In this document: positions 46,738 to 57,571 of the stretch, piece by piece
How positions within the stretch are numbered: the stretch's first letter is position 1
Layout of the letters: each line of letters begins with the position of its first letter
DNA from: Kappaphycus alvarezii
Lineage: Eukaryota > Rhodophyta > Florideophyceae > Gigartinales > Solieriaceae
Direction of reading: 5' to 3'
Assembly (NCBI GenBank): GCA_002205965.3
Contig: NADL03000029.1
Location: forward strand, 1-64,000
DNA length: 64,000 nucleotides
Translations under genes and position numbers: made by a program
Notes under the pieces: model-generated
The model's input: only the letters and a program-made list of their open reading frames with translations
Database searches by the model: none
What the model was told of the DNA's origin: nothing

Positions 46738-48033
46738 TGTTGGTGATTTCGTGAGACGATCACACGCCCATCGCACTGACTAGACGTCTCGCACGGAGGT
46801 TGGGAAGCTGTATATGTGTACACGTGGACACATGTGGTTCTGAAGGGAAATATATGCCAAATTTACCCGAAAAGCAAAGTTGCCGGGACGAAAGGCCATT
46901 TTCAGGGGGTCGACGAAAAATGCAAATTTTGCATAATTGTTGACAAGTGGAACTTGGCCCATAATGCCTAGGCTAAGAATTGCCTGCTTTAATCCTATTC
47001 GCTGACAGGGACAATACTGCAATTCTATTGGCCCAGGATGTACACGTGTCAGGTGTTGTAGAGGTTCCTTGGCTGGTTTTAGTTGTTCAAAGGCAGTATG
47101 GGATATAACGGTTATTTATGAGCTATTTTAGAGGTCAAAATGTTGTTTAGGGGGTCCCTTTACGTAGGGAAATGTGCTGTAAGGGTGTGAGGAATGTAGT
47201 GTACGGGAGCTGTGCTGAATAAGACATATACACGTGTACAGGTTGGCATTGGTGTATGCGATGTACACGTGGTACAGCTAAGAGAAGAAACCTTTTTGTG
47301 CAGTGTTGTACACGTACTGTACTAGTGCCAAATGAGGAACTGTACTTCGCACTGTACATCGTAATATGCCAAGTACTGTACTCCTTACTATACCTGAGTT
47401 TGTACAGTAGGAATCAATTATGGCAATATTGTCATGACTGCTAGAAAGAGGTATTTGATTTTATATTATGTATGAGGTTTCTAGTTATGATTACGGGTTT
47501 TATCCAGCTGCATCCAAAAATCAGTTATGTCATCCATCATACGTATGTGGTTTCTAGTTATGATATTGGTTTGTACAACTGCATCCAAAAATCAGTTATG
47601 TGATTCCATCATATGTATGAGGTTCGTAATTATGATGAAGATTGGACCGACTGCATCCAAAAATCAGTTTTGTGATTCTATTTTACGTATGACGGATTGA
47701 GTCCGTTATTTTGGCACAAGGGAATTCGTTTCCGGTAAGTCTGCAAAATAAGGTACTGTATTGATGTGTGTATTGGGCCAACCTATTTACACAAATTTGT
47801 CAACTTTGGAAGCAGTTCCAAATTTGCCCCTAATGACTGTTATCACCGGGCCAAGATCTTGAAATCCGCTCAAATGGCTCAGTTTGTGGGATTCTGTTAG
47901 TGACGCAGTGAGTTAGAAAGTAGTTGTAGGTTGTACTTAAGGCCAGGATTTTAGAGTTCCGAGTAAATTCTGGGCAGCTAAGCCCGCAGCTTCATCCTCT
48001 CCCACCAGCCTTCCCTATCGCAACTCATCATCA
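46738..48033 (+). mobile_element. B-type LTR, 3' LTR of B3
   Basis: 1296 bp from TGTTGGTG to CATCATCA with only three 72-bp copies. U3 contains the ATGCAAA-N-TTTGCAT palindrome near 46919 and CACGTG motifs. Its end sits on A-family RT (GATGA at 48034-48038). Confidence 0.9.
47467..47680 (+). repeat. 72-bp tandem array, 3 copies
   Basis: One S3, one S2 and one S1: the minimal array seen here, which supports S3-S2-S1 as the ancestral order. Confidence 0.92.
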
Positions 48034-49306
48034 GATGAGTCAACGATACCTTCAGGCTGCTCCATATAAATATCCTCTTCTAAGTCACCGTTCAGAAAGG
48101 CCGTGACCACGTCCATTTGATGAAGCTCTAAATCGAAGTGGGCTACAATCGCCAACAACAATCGAATCGTTGTAAATTTGATCACCGGCGCAAAAGTCTC
48201 TGAGTAATCAATCCCCTCAATTTGTTGAAAGCCCCGCACAACCAGGCGACCTTTTCCCTTTTGAGTCAACGTGCCGTTATCGTCCGGCATGTCCTTTACA
48301 GTAAATACCCAGCGAGAAGTTAGAATATTGGCACCTTCCGATCGTGGAACTAGTGCCCAGGTTTTGTTTTTGCGTTGGGACTCTAGCTCCTTATCAATCG
48401 CTTTCTGCCAGAACTGTGGTTGTGGTCCACCCATCGCCTCTTTAAAGGAGTTCGGTATGTTGATGTCGCCACAGGAAGGTGTGAGTAAGCTGGTTCCCAC
48501 CAGGCCTGTCCACCACTGTCGGGGTGGGCGTCGTGAACGAGTGGAGCGCGAGGTTCCACATCGCCGGGACCAGCATCTTGCTCACCACTCACTTCTTCTG
48601 GTTGCAGAGTCTCATTAGTTGAGTCGGGCTCAATACCTTGACTTTGAAAGTTCTCAACCTCCGCCGGTGACCCTGTTTCAATGCCGTGTTCATTATCACC
48701 ATTAGATGTTTCAGACTCAATTTCGTCAGTATCGGTCGTCTCCACTGGGTCAACGTCCATATCATTATCATCGAGAAATGTTCATCGTAAGAGCAAGCCC
48801 CTGGTCTCGACTCATCGAACTGCACATCCCTGGAAATAACAATGCGATGTAAATTGTCATCCCAAATTTTGTAGGCCTTAGTTCCCGGCGGATACCCAAC
48901 AAACATTCCCGTTGTTGCGCGGTCGTCAAGTTTACGCACCTCATTACCAGGCACCTTGTACCAGCATTGACATCCAAACACACGTAGGTGAGATACATAG
49001 GGCTTTTTCTTCATCCATAGGTGAAATGGAGTAACGAGACCACCCAAAGCTCTTGTCGTGACACGATTGCGAACGTAAACTGCGTTAACAAGAGCTTCAG
49101 CCCAGAAAGCTTTTGGAACCTTCATATGGGACAGCATAGACCTGACGAGATCAATCAGGGTACGATTGAGCCGTTCTGCCACACCATTCTGTTCAGGTGT
49201 GTATGCAGCGGTCGTTTGATGAACAGTTCCTTGTGACGATAGAAAGGATTGGAACTCTGAAGAAAGATACTCTCCTCCACGATCAGATCGAAGCACTTTC
49301 ACGCTG
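48034..49306 (-). pseudogene. gag-pol: A-family INT C-terminal half plus RT start (third copy)
   Basis: On the minus strand from the head-to-head junction (two bases lost within ACGCGTTG) through RSDRGGEY, PEQNGVAER and the acidic linker to RT, cut at GTTGAC-TCATC by the B3 LTR. Frame breaks near 48774 (missing G in TCATCGAGAAATG) and about 48549 and 48500. Mirror image of 15441-16753. Confidence 0.88.
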
Positions 49307-49406
49307 TCGACACGTGTGCATGTGTACACGTGGAACATGCCTCATGCCTCTTATGAGGTTTGGCACCGATGTGGGGTCATGTGATCGTCTTGCCAAATCA
49401 ACAACA
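49307..49406 (-). mobile_element. 100-bp A-type LTR start at third head-to-head junction
   Basis: Same ends as the fragments at 15342 and 30685, in the opposite orientation: LTR terminus at 49406 next to GCCCCGAGTG of the zinc-finger ORF. Confidence 0.85.
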
Positions 49407-49889
49407 GCCCCGAGTGCCCAGGGCTGCGACAGTTAGGACTTTGCCATCTGTGGGGAGGACAGTTGTGGAATCGATCGAAGTACTCGAACCAGAAGGACCG
49501 CCGCCGAAGACGCTCGCGCTTCCCTCGTCTAGGGAAAGGTATAGGATCCCTCGTAAGTCAGTACCTCTGGATAAGCCAATAAAGAAAGTTCAACCTCTCG
49601 GCAAAGAAAGCTAAAGCCCTCGCCGATCGAGTTGCCAAGAAGGAACTAAAGGCAAAACGAAGAGTTCCGCGAGGAACAAGAGGTACTGCAAGCTCTGTGA
49701 TATTAGCTGCAATAGCGCACAGACATTCTACGATCACATCAATTCTAAGGGTCATAGACTAGAGAGAAAAACAAGAAAAAGACCCCTAGGTGTACTGCTT
49801 GTGATAGAGTGTTCGATTCCCACGAGGTTCTCAAGCGTCACGAGAACCGGAAGGAACACTTGAAAGTAGTTTTGTCCCAGACAATTTAA
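49407..49889 (+). pseudogene. Zinc-finger exon 2 of A6, truncated and frameshifted
   Basis: Begins at the inner site GCCCCGAGTG and ends at TAA 49887. Missing bases near 49592, 49670 and 49757 break the frame. Both fingers are recognisable; one residue between the fingers' histidines differs (AACCGG instead of AACGGG). Confidence 0.8.
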
Positions 49890-49964
49890 AGAGATCCATT
49901 TGTTTGTTTGAAGCGACGTCTTTGGCCTTTGCTTTAGTCTAGAGTTTCGTGTGCTGTGTTCTTA

Positions 49965-50039
49965 TAGAGGTGGGCTTGCCACTACGAGGGACTATCGGTC
50001 CCCGGATTGGGATCTTCGAACAGAACATTAGCACCTCTA
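49965..50039 (+). promoter_or_regulatory. Structured leader element before gag (A6)
   Basis: 75 nt. The first hairpin reads CTTG-CCACTA-CGAG: one A-U pair has become a G-U wobble, so pairing is preserved. Confidence 0.6.
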
Positions 50040-50049
50040 GAATATTGCA

Positions 50050-51723
50050 ATGAGTAGCGGAGAAGATCAAGGAGGAGGATCGATGAAGATCGAAAAGCTC
50101 ACGGATACCAATTTCTACGTGTGGAAACAGAAGATTCAGCTCCTGTTGGCCCTTCGCGATGTGGAACAGTATATTACTGATGGCACCGTTCCTGAAGATG
50201 AACAATCTTCCACTTACAAGGCATGGAAGCAAGGGGATCGAAAGGCACGGGCCATCATCGGCCTGTCGCTGTCCGATGATCACCTGGATCATGTGAGAGA
50301 TGCTGTCACAGCCAAAGAAATGTGGGACGCCATCTTGGAAGTTTTTGAGCGCCACACATTACTAAATAAGCTGGCGGCCCGGAGAGACTTCTACACGGTC
50401 ACCATGCTAGACAATGAGAAAGTTTTGCCATACATAGGACGTGTGCGACACCTAGCAGCTCGCTTAAAGTCAATGGGAGTCATCATTGATGACAAGGAAA
50501 TGGCTATGGCAGTTCTCAATGGTCTTCCGCAGAGGTTTCAAAATCTCATTGTAGCGCTTGACGCTCTTGGATCCGAAGATAACACGTTCGGAGTAGAATA
50601 TGTAAAAAGTCGCCTGCTCCAAGAGGAGCAACGTGCATCGATGAGGCTTACTAGAAGGCAGAATCCGCCAAGGTCTGCTCTTATTGGGCACATCCCTGAG
50701 GCAAGGCGTGTTTCGACTTTGACATGCACCAACTGTGGTCACAATGGACACTCCGCTGCCCGCTGCTGGGGAAAGGACATCAACGGAAGGCGACCACCGC
50801 CACCTGACCGGTTTCTACGTATACAGTCACAGAAGCCTACTGCGATGATTGCTCAAGAGCAAGAAGATCTGGAAATTAATGAAGTCGAGTACATATGTCT
50901 GATGAACAAGGTAGATAACTCTGGTATCAACATAACCTCAAACACTTGGCTTATCGACTCTGGATGCTCCGCACACATGACATTTGACAAGAGACTGTTC
51001 TCCGACTACAGGGAGGTCTCAAACAGCCGCGTAGAAATGGGAACAAAAGCGTGTGCAGTAGTAGCTGGAGTCGGGACCGTCCCCATTACGCTTTTAGTGA
51101 GCGGAGTTCAAAAGTCATGCAAGCTCACCAATGTGCTGCACGTTCCAAGCTTTGCTTTTTCCCTAATCTCTGTACGTAAGATGGTCGATAATGGATTTGA
51201 CGTTGAGTTCGTTCGTGACAAGTGCACTGTGAAGAGGAGTGACTGCATCGTGGCTACTGCCACAAGTCGAGGAGAGCTGTATGTGCTTGACACATGTAAC
51301 GAGGTTCATTCGGCGCACAAAGCCTCTTTGAAGACATGGCATGAAAGATTGGCCCACGTTCACACTCAAGGAATATTGTCATGGCTCGTAAGAACGTGGT
51401 AAGTGGACTTCATATCTCCTCTTCAGATATAACAAGAGACGCTAGCTCATCTTCTGACTGTGAATCTGTGACATGTGATGCGTGTTGTTAGGAAAAGCAA
51501 CTCGTGCTGTGATTCCTAAACAGCGCTCTGGAGGCAGGGCCAAACATTTGTTAGACTTGGTCCATTCGGACGTCTGCGGCCCACTCCAAGTACAGTCAGT
51601 AGGTGGTGCTAGATACTTTGTCACTTTTATCGATGACCACTCAAACTGGAGTGTTGTCTATCCGATGAAGAGTAAAGATGAAACGTTCCATTTTTATCAG
51701 AAGTTTGCCCAATATGCCTTCAC
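50050..51723 (+). pseudogene. gag-pol: A6 truncated gag-PR-INT polyprotein
   Basis: ATG 50050; gag, knuckle, protease and pre-integrase are open for over 430 residues to HTQGILS. A missing base near 51382 and changes near 51485 then break integrase, which ends at QYAFT near 51723 by joining the inside of an A LTR (a different breakpoint from A1-A4). HHCC is intact (WHERLAHV), so this copy is not derived from the tandem run. Confidence 0.9.
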
Positions 51724-52010
51724 AATAAGGTACTGTATTGATGTGTGTATTGGGCCAACCTATTTACACAAATTTGTCAACTTTGGAAGCAGTTCCAAAT
51801 TTGCCCTAATGACTGTTATCACCGGGCCAAGATCTTGAAATCCGCTCAAATGGCTCAGTTTGTGGGATTCTGTTAGTGGACGCAGTGAGTTAGAAAGTAG
51901 TTGTAGTTGTACTTAAGGCCAGGATTTTAGAGATCCGAGTAAATTCTGGGTAGCCAAGCCCGCAGCTTCATCCGTCCAGCAAAGTCCTTCACCCTCTCCG
52001 ATTCCCATTA
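51724..52010 (+). mobile_element. A-type LTR R/U5 fragment
   Basis: 287 bp from AATAAGGTACTG to the exact LTR end CCCATTA. On its left is INT, on its right the zinc-finger ORF in the opposite orientation, joined at TCGAACACTC with no PBS. Confidence 0.83.
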
Positions 52011-52600
52011 TCGAACACTCTATCACAAGCAGTACACCTATGGGTCTTTTTCTTGTTTTTCTCTCTAGTCCTATGACCCTTAGAATTGATGTGATCGTAG
52101 AATGTCTGTGCGCTATTGCAGCTAATATCACAGAGCTTGCAGTACCTCTTGTTCCTCGGCGGAACTCTTCGTTTAGCCTTTAGTTCCTTCTTGGCAACTC
52201 GATCGGCGAGGGCTTTAGCTTTCTTTGCCGAGGCGTTGAACTTTCTTTATTGGCTTATCCAGAGGTACTGACTTACGAGGGATCCTATACCTTTCCCTAG
52301 ACGAGGGAAGCGCGAGCGTCTTCGGCGGCGGTCCTTCTGGTTCGAGTACTTCGATCGATTCCACAACTGTCCTCCCCACAGATGGCAAAGTCCTAACTGT
52401 CGCAGCCCTGGGCACTCGGGGCACCAGGGCTAATTCCGAGTCTAGCACAACCCCGCAAAAGCAGGCACAAAAGTGGAAGTGATCGTCAGTAACAGCTTTT
52501 GGATTATGAGTCTTTAGACCAACCAAAAGGTGCAAAGAGAATCACTTCGATGTGCAAAGAAATGGAATTATTCAAATAGCTTACCGGAACGAGTAGACAT
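52011..52600 (-). pseudogene. Zinc-finger ORF of A10, 3' truncated
   Basis: Exon 1 52585-52600, intron to 52442, exon 2 from 52441. The first finger is complete; the second is cut after CDRVFD by the LTR end at 52010, and a 2-base deletion near 52230 shifts the basic region. The leader, PBS and LTR on its right are normal. Confidence 0.82.
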
Positions 52601-52681
52601 AATCAAGAGACTGAGATAGACAAGAAAACAATGCAGCAACACACGGCGACTTACGGGTTCAGAGAAAGAGACGGCGTTGAA

Positions 52682-52695
52682 CTGGGCCCATAACC
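52682..52695 (-). other. Primer-binding site (A10)
   Basis: GGTTATGGGCCCAG on the minus strand, next to LTR end at 52696. Confidence 0.88.
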
Positions 52696-54067
52696 TAATG
52701 GGAATCGGAGAGGGTGAAGGACTTTGCTGGACGGATGAAGTTGCGGGCTTGGCTACCCAGAATTTACTCGGAACTCTAAAATCCTGGCCTTAAGTACAAC
52801 CTACAACTACTTTCTAACTCACTGCGTCCACTAACAGAATCCCACAAACTGAGCCATTTGAGCGGATTTCAAGATCTTGGCCCGGTGATAACAGTCATTA
52901 GGGGCAATTTGGAACTGCTTCCAAAGTTGACAAATTTGTGTAAATAGGTTGGCCCAATACACACATCAATACAGTACCTTATTTTGCAGACTTACCGGAA
53001 ACGAATTCCCTTGTGCCAAAATAACGGACTCAATCCGTCATACGTAAAATAGAATCACATAACTGATTTTTGGATGCAGTCGGTCCAATCTTCATCATAA
53101 TACGAACCTCATACATATGATGGAATCACATAACTGATTTTTGGATGCAGTCGGTCCAATCTTCATCATAATACGAACCTCATACATATGATGGAATCAC
53201 ATAACTGATTTTTGGATGCAGTTGTACAAACCAATATCATAACTAGAAACCACATACGTATGATGGAATGACATAACTGATTTTTGGATGCAGTTGTACA
53301 AACCAATATCATAACTAGAAACCACATACGTATGATGGAATGACATAACTGATTTTTGGATGCAGTTGTACAAACCAATATCATAACTAGAAACCACATA
53401 CGTATGATGGAATCACATAACTGATTTTTGGATGCAGTTGTACAAACCAATATCATAACTAAAACCTCATACATATGATGAAATCACATAACCGATTTTT
53501 GGATGCAGCTGGATAAAACCGTAATCATAACTAGAAACCTCATACATAATATAAAATCAAATACCTCTTTCTAGCAGTCATGACAATATTGCCATAATTG
53601 ATTCCTACTGTACAAACTCAGGTATAGTAAGGAGTACAGTACTTGGTATATTACGATGTACAGTGCGAAGTACAGTTCCTCATTTGGCACTAGTACAGTA
53701 CGTGTACAACACTGCACAAAAAGGTTTCTTCTCTTAGCTGTACCACGTGTACATCACATACACAACTGCCACCACGTACACGTGTACATAGCTTTCCTCA
53801 GCATATCTCTCATACAGTATACTCATCATCCACTTGTAGTACCCTACCTACGTAAAATCACCCCATAAACAACATTTTGCCCTCTAAATCGCTGATCTCT
53901 CAAAAATCGTACTTTCGTCCCTGGGAACTTTGGATTTCTTCCGGAATGCCTTAGCGCCACCCTTCATTCGACACGTGTGCATGTGTACACGTGGAACATG
54001 CCTCATGCCTCTTATGAGGTTTGGCACCGATGTGGGGTCATGTGATCATCTTGCCAAATCAACAACA
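52696..54067 (-). mobile_element. A-type LTR, inserted at family C gag
   Basis: 1372 bp, TGTTGTTGATTTGGC at 54067 to CATTA at 52696. The start has the normal TG, unlike the tandem-run LTRs. It abuts family C gag at TGCTG (54068-54072), presumably one side of a target duplication whose partner is lost. Seven 72-bp copies. Confidence 0.9.
53052..53550 (-). repeat. 72-bp tandem array, 7 copies
   Basis: Two S1, four S2 and one S3. Two S2 copies share a private change (GGAATGACATAACT instead of GGAATCACATAACT), a sign of local duplication. Confidence 0.92.
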
Positions 54068-54898
54068 TGCTGATCTTTTCTCGGGCGATTCTTCTCGTTT
54101 CGACGACTACTAGATCCTCTGCCACTACGAGACCCAGGTGGACGATAGCCCTTCGGCGCTTCCGGGCGCTTACCGTTCAATCTTTGCCCCAGCATCTGTC
54201 AGCCGTATGACCGGAATGACCGCAGTTTGTACAGTGCAGCTGTCTAGCATTACCTCCGTAGTCATTCGGACGGGCACTGGATATGAGCGCCGCATTGGAT
54301 TTTGTACCTTTTGACCCTCTCATTTGAGCACGCTCCTCTTCCTGCAACAACCGGCTCTTCACAAATTCCAAAGTAAACACCCTGTCCTCATTTCGAGCGC
54401 ATCCAAGGCAACGATGAGATTGTCGAACCGAGGTGGCAATCCATTAAGCACAGCCATGGCTATCGCTTTGTCATCAATAGTCACATCCATGGATTTCAGG
54501 GTCGCTGCTAGCTGCGTCACACGGTTAACATACTGCCAAACTCTCTCGTTACCGTCCATAGCGGCGATGTAAAAGCGGCGTCGAGCCGCAAGGTTATTGA
54601 GGATTGTGTGCCTTTCAAACGTGTTGAGAATAATAGTCCACATCTCCTTTGCAGTTGCCGCAGCGCGCACGTGCTCAAGGTGCTCATCAGAAAGGGACAG
54701 CCCGGTGAGCGCCCGTGCTTTTCGGTCGGCCCGAGTCCATGATTTCAAAGCCCCGTCATCGAATTCTTCAGGCGGGTCATCCACAATGTAGTCATCAAGC
54801 TCCCGGAGGGCGAGAAGAAGCTGCACCTTCTGCTTCCAAACATGGAAATTATTGTTGGTGAGCTTTTCAATTCCAACTCCGCATCCGCGATCGTCCAT
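54068..54898 (-). pseudogene. gag-pol: Family C gag, 3' truncated
   Basis: ATG 54898 (MDDRGCG). Copia-type gag clearly related to A and B (HVWKQKVQLLLALREL, ERHTILNNLAARR, GLPPRFDNLIVALDAL) with a CCHC knuckle CTNCGHSGHTADRC followed by an Arg/Ser-rich tail. One base is missing near 54393, shifting the frame before FVKSRLLQEE. It is cut at 54068 by the A LTR, so protease and pol are not attached. The upstream leader, PBS and LTR are present. Confidence 0.88.
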
Positions 54899-54993
54899 GA
54901 CTACGTTCTTATCCAAGACCCTTTGTATCTGAAACCTCTATTACCACGTATGCAGTGAGTATGCAAAGTCCTCTGTTCAGGTATCCCAAGCCG

Positions 54994-55022
54994 GCGACCA
55001 ATAGTCGCTTGTCACGGCAAGC
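54994..55022 (-). promoter_or_regulatory. Family C version of the pre-gag hairpins
   Basis: On the minus strand CTTG-CCGTGA-CAAG followed by CGAC-TATTG-GTCG. Compared with A and B (GGAC-TATCG-GTCC) the base pair at the foot of the second stem has changed from G-C to C-G on both sides, a compensatory change. The 8-bp outer stem of A and B is not evident. Confidence 0.55.
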
Positions 55023-56052
55023 CTTTCCCTATAAGAAGTTTGCAGCGTTTCCTCAAAGACACGTGGTGTTTAATTTCCAACTCTTTACCTCTTTAGTTTT
55101 CCTCCTCTTTACCTCTTACCACCTCTTTTATTTGTGCCTTAGGGCGCTACCCCTGTATATCGGCCAGTGCAGGTCTTTCAACTTTGAGCGCGATCCGTGT
55201 GCCACGAGTAAGCACAGCAACTTTTACCTGTAGACGGCCAGGAATTTTCAGCCACTACCCGAAAGGTCCCCGCAGCAAAGGGCGTCTTACCACAATCACA
55301 GTCTTTCCGTACTAACTCAGGCGCGTTTCCTTCCGGACTGTGCTGCTTGACTTCCGTCGTACTCGTGTGAAAGCACTCAAGGTCACCAATGAGCCTCGTC
55401 CTTCCGTGCACAGCACGTATCTATACCTCAACAGAAGTATAGCCAGCAGGTACCAAAATACAAGTGCAGAACACTAGTACCCGGTATGCTACCAGAGTAA
55501 GGAATTAGAAGACAGTCGTTCCCTCTCCGACCACGGGCGATGGTGTTTCGCGTACGTATCGATCGTTCAAGCGAGGAGCGTCTCTGTCCCGCCGGCGCGC
55601 AAAAGGGCCACTGCAACGGACCGACTCGGCTGGTACACCGTGATTCCCACCGGGAATCGGGTTCAGTCTTACGACTTCTGATAACTCGCGTTATCAACCG
55701 CGTGGGTTTGTATGGTACGGTCCGTCCAACTCGCGTTACACAAAGGCACTGTTCTCAAAAGAGTACAGCCGGTGAGAGGATCACAAAACCGATTGCCAGG
55801 ACCACAATGCGGCAAGAGATTCGGACAAACTTGGGCGGGCCCCCGGCACTCTGTCTTCTTCTTTTCCGTTGCCGTAAAGGCTTTCCAAGAGTGCAAGGGT
55901 ATCAGCAACCAGGCCTAGATTCCTCCTCAACCAACAGAGCCAATACTTCCAAACAATAAACTCGAGCTGGTGAATTGTCGAATGACCACGACCACTACAA
56001 AAGAGACAAAACCAATCCAACAAACAATGACCAGAGCAATGAAACCACAAAG

Positions 56053-56283
56053 CACTCAGGATCCTCACACAGAGTGCTTGACAACACAAATAGGTCTCAA
56101 CAGCAGTAGAGCACAAGCAATGAATGCTCTAGTCTAACACACAATAATAACCACAAAAACACTCAGGATCCATACACAGAGTGCTTGACAGCCTTAGAAT
56201 TGGTTCTCACAAACAAAAGATTCCAACAACACACAATGATAACCACAAAAACACTCAGGATCCACACACAGAGTGCTTGACAA
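56053..56283. repeat. Triplicated hairpin-forming repeat in C leader
   Basis: CACTCAGGATCC followed by ACAGAGTGCTTGACA occurs at about 56053, 56160 and 56252 (spacing ~107 and ~92). CACTC and GAGTG can pair; the first copy has a 7-bp stem AGCACTC/GAGTGCT. Function unknown. Confidence 0.75.
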
Positions 56284-56442
56284 TCACCAAACGGGTCCCA
56301 ACAACGACAAGACCCCAGCAACCATAACCAAAAAGCAACAAGTGGCAACACCAACAACACCAACAACACAGAGAAAGTAATTACCTCAACGTCAACGTCA
56401 ACGGCTGAGGGACGTATCAAGCGGAAAGAGCGGTAGCGTGGG

Positions 56443-56456
56443 CTGGGCCCATAACC
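56443..56456 (-). other. Primer-binding site (family C)
   Basis: GGTTATGGGCCCAG on the minus strand; same initiator tRNA-Met anticodon primer as A and B. Confidence 0.88.
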
Positions 56457-57549
56457 TGATAGAATAAACAGGGGATGGTGAGGGATGAGGAGAGAGAATG
56501 AGAAGGAATGTAGGGAAGGAGTGCAGGTGGAGAAAGGAAACAGAAAGGAGATAGATAGAATGGCAAGGGTGGGGTTGGTGTTGAAGTCAAAGGCAAGTCC
56601 GTGCCTTTTCTTTACTTGGATGAGCCATTAGACTACAACTATATACTGTTTGCCGGTACTCACTTCGGATTTTTGAAAGCAAAAATGAAAGTCGCAAAAT
56701 CTACATTTGTAGTGCTATCTTTGTTGATCCAATAGCTTAGCCAAGCCGAAATGCCTCAGAATCCCTCATTTGCATGCGCGGGAAATTCATAATTACCAAT
56801 ATTCAAAACGTGAGTAACATTACGTTCATGCTAGCCATGCACGTTCTGTTACGTAAACATATAATAAACCAGTCAACCCGTGAATTATGCCTTACGTACC
56901 CCGCCTATGCAACTGTAATCTCTCGCCCTGTAACAAAAACCCAAAGGCGGGAACTCAATATATCATGAGAGTAGAAAACAATTTTCGTCGGGCTTGTCTC
57001 ACTTTGCTATGTAACAGTACGTAAATCTCATGCAGGCCATTCAACCTGAATTAAGCCTTACGTGCCATACGTGTAATACTGTAGAAGCAACGTGGCTGCA
57101 TCAACATACTTTGGCTGCATTCTTGTGCAAGAGTGATTTGTACGCAGCCAGTATAATGAGTATAGTGTAAGCCGTATGCAGCCCGTCCAGGCAACTATAG
57201 GATAAATATAGAAACCACTGTTTACTTGTACACGTATGACACCTATAATAATGTCCACGTACGACAGAGAGGAGACAGTACACGTATGCCACCTAGGATA
57301 CAGTACCCGTATGCCACACTGTGTACAGTACTTTGAGCCTAGAAGAGAGACAAACCATCTACCAACCATAACATGCCAAGTGTCAGAATGCTCCACAATG
57401 ATCAGCTCAGATACCGCCACTTGTAGCGATATGAGTGGTATGGAGGCGTATCTAGCAGCCAATCAGAGGGCAGAATACCAAGTGGTTTCACGTGTCCAGG
57501 TGGCAACCAAAAAACATGGGATCGCATGCATTCTATCACTTTTTCAACA
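56457..57549 (-). mobile_element. Family C LTR, shared by two C fragments
   Basis: 1093 bp, TGTTGAAAAAGTG at 57549 to CTATCA at 56457. It lacks the 72-bp array but has repeated TACACGTATG and CGTACG motifs near 57230-57330. It is the 5' LTR of the gag fragment on its left and the 3' LTR of the RT/RH on its right, the same one-LTR-per-unit tandem layout as in family A. Short frames inside it are not genes. Confidence 0.87.
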
Positions 57550-57560
57550 CTCCCCCTCGA
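57550..57560 (-). other. Polypurine tract, family C
   Basis: TCGAGGGGGAG on the minus strand before the LTR start. Confidence 0.75.
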
Positions 57561-57571
57561 TCACATTTTTT

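Larger units (their letters stand above)
54899..56442 (-). other. Family C 5' leader (1.5 kb), no recognised gene
   Basis: Lies between the PBS and the gag ATG. It contains a conserved block near 54970-55040 that matches the A/B pre-gag element, a triplicated hairpin sequence near 56053-56283 and several short open frames of no recognisable family (for example 55178-55411 and 55428-55697). I find no C-X2-C…H-X5-H finger. A GTAAGA donor-like site lies near 55282-55287. Confidence 0.6.

Noticed and set aside
55540-55959. 139-residue plus-strand open frame in the C leader
   Set aside because: No recognisable domain and opposite to the element strand; Arg/Gly/Pro-rich composition fits chance translation of a GC-rich stretch.
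57058-57462. 134-residue minus-strand frame in the C LTR
   Set aside because: Entirely inside U3 of the LTR, starts at a non-conserved position, and is shortened in the second LTR copy.
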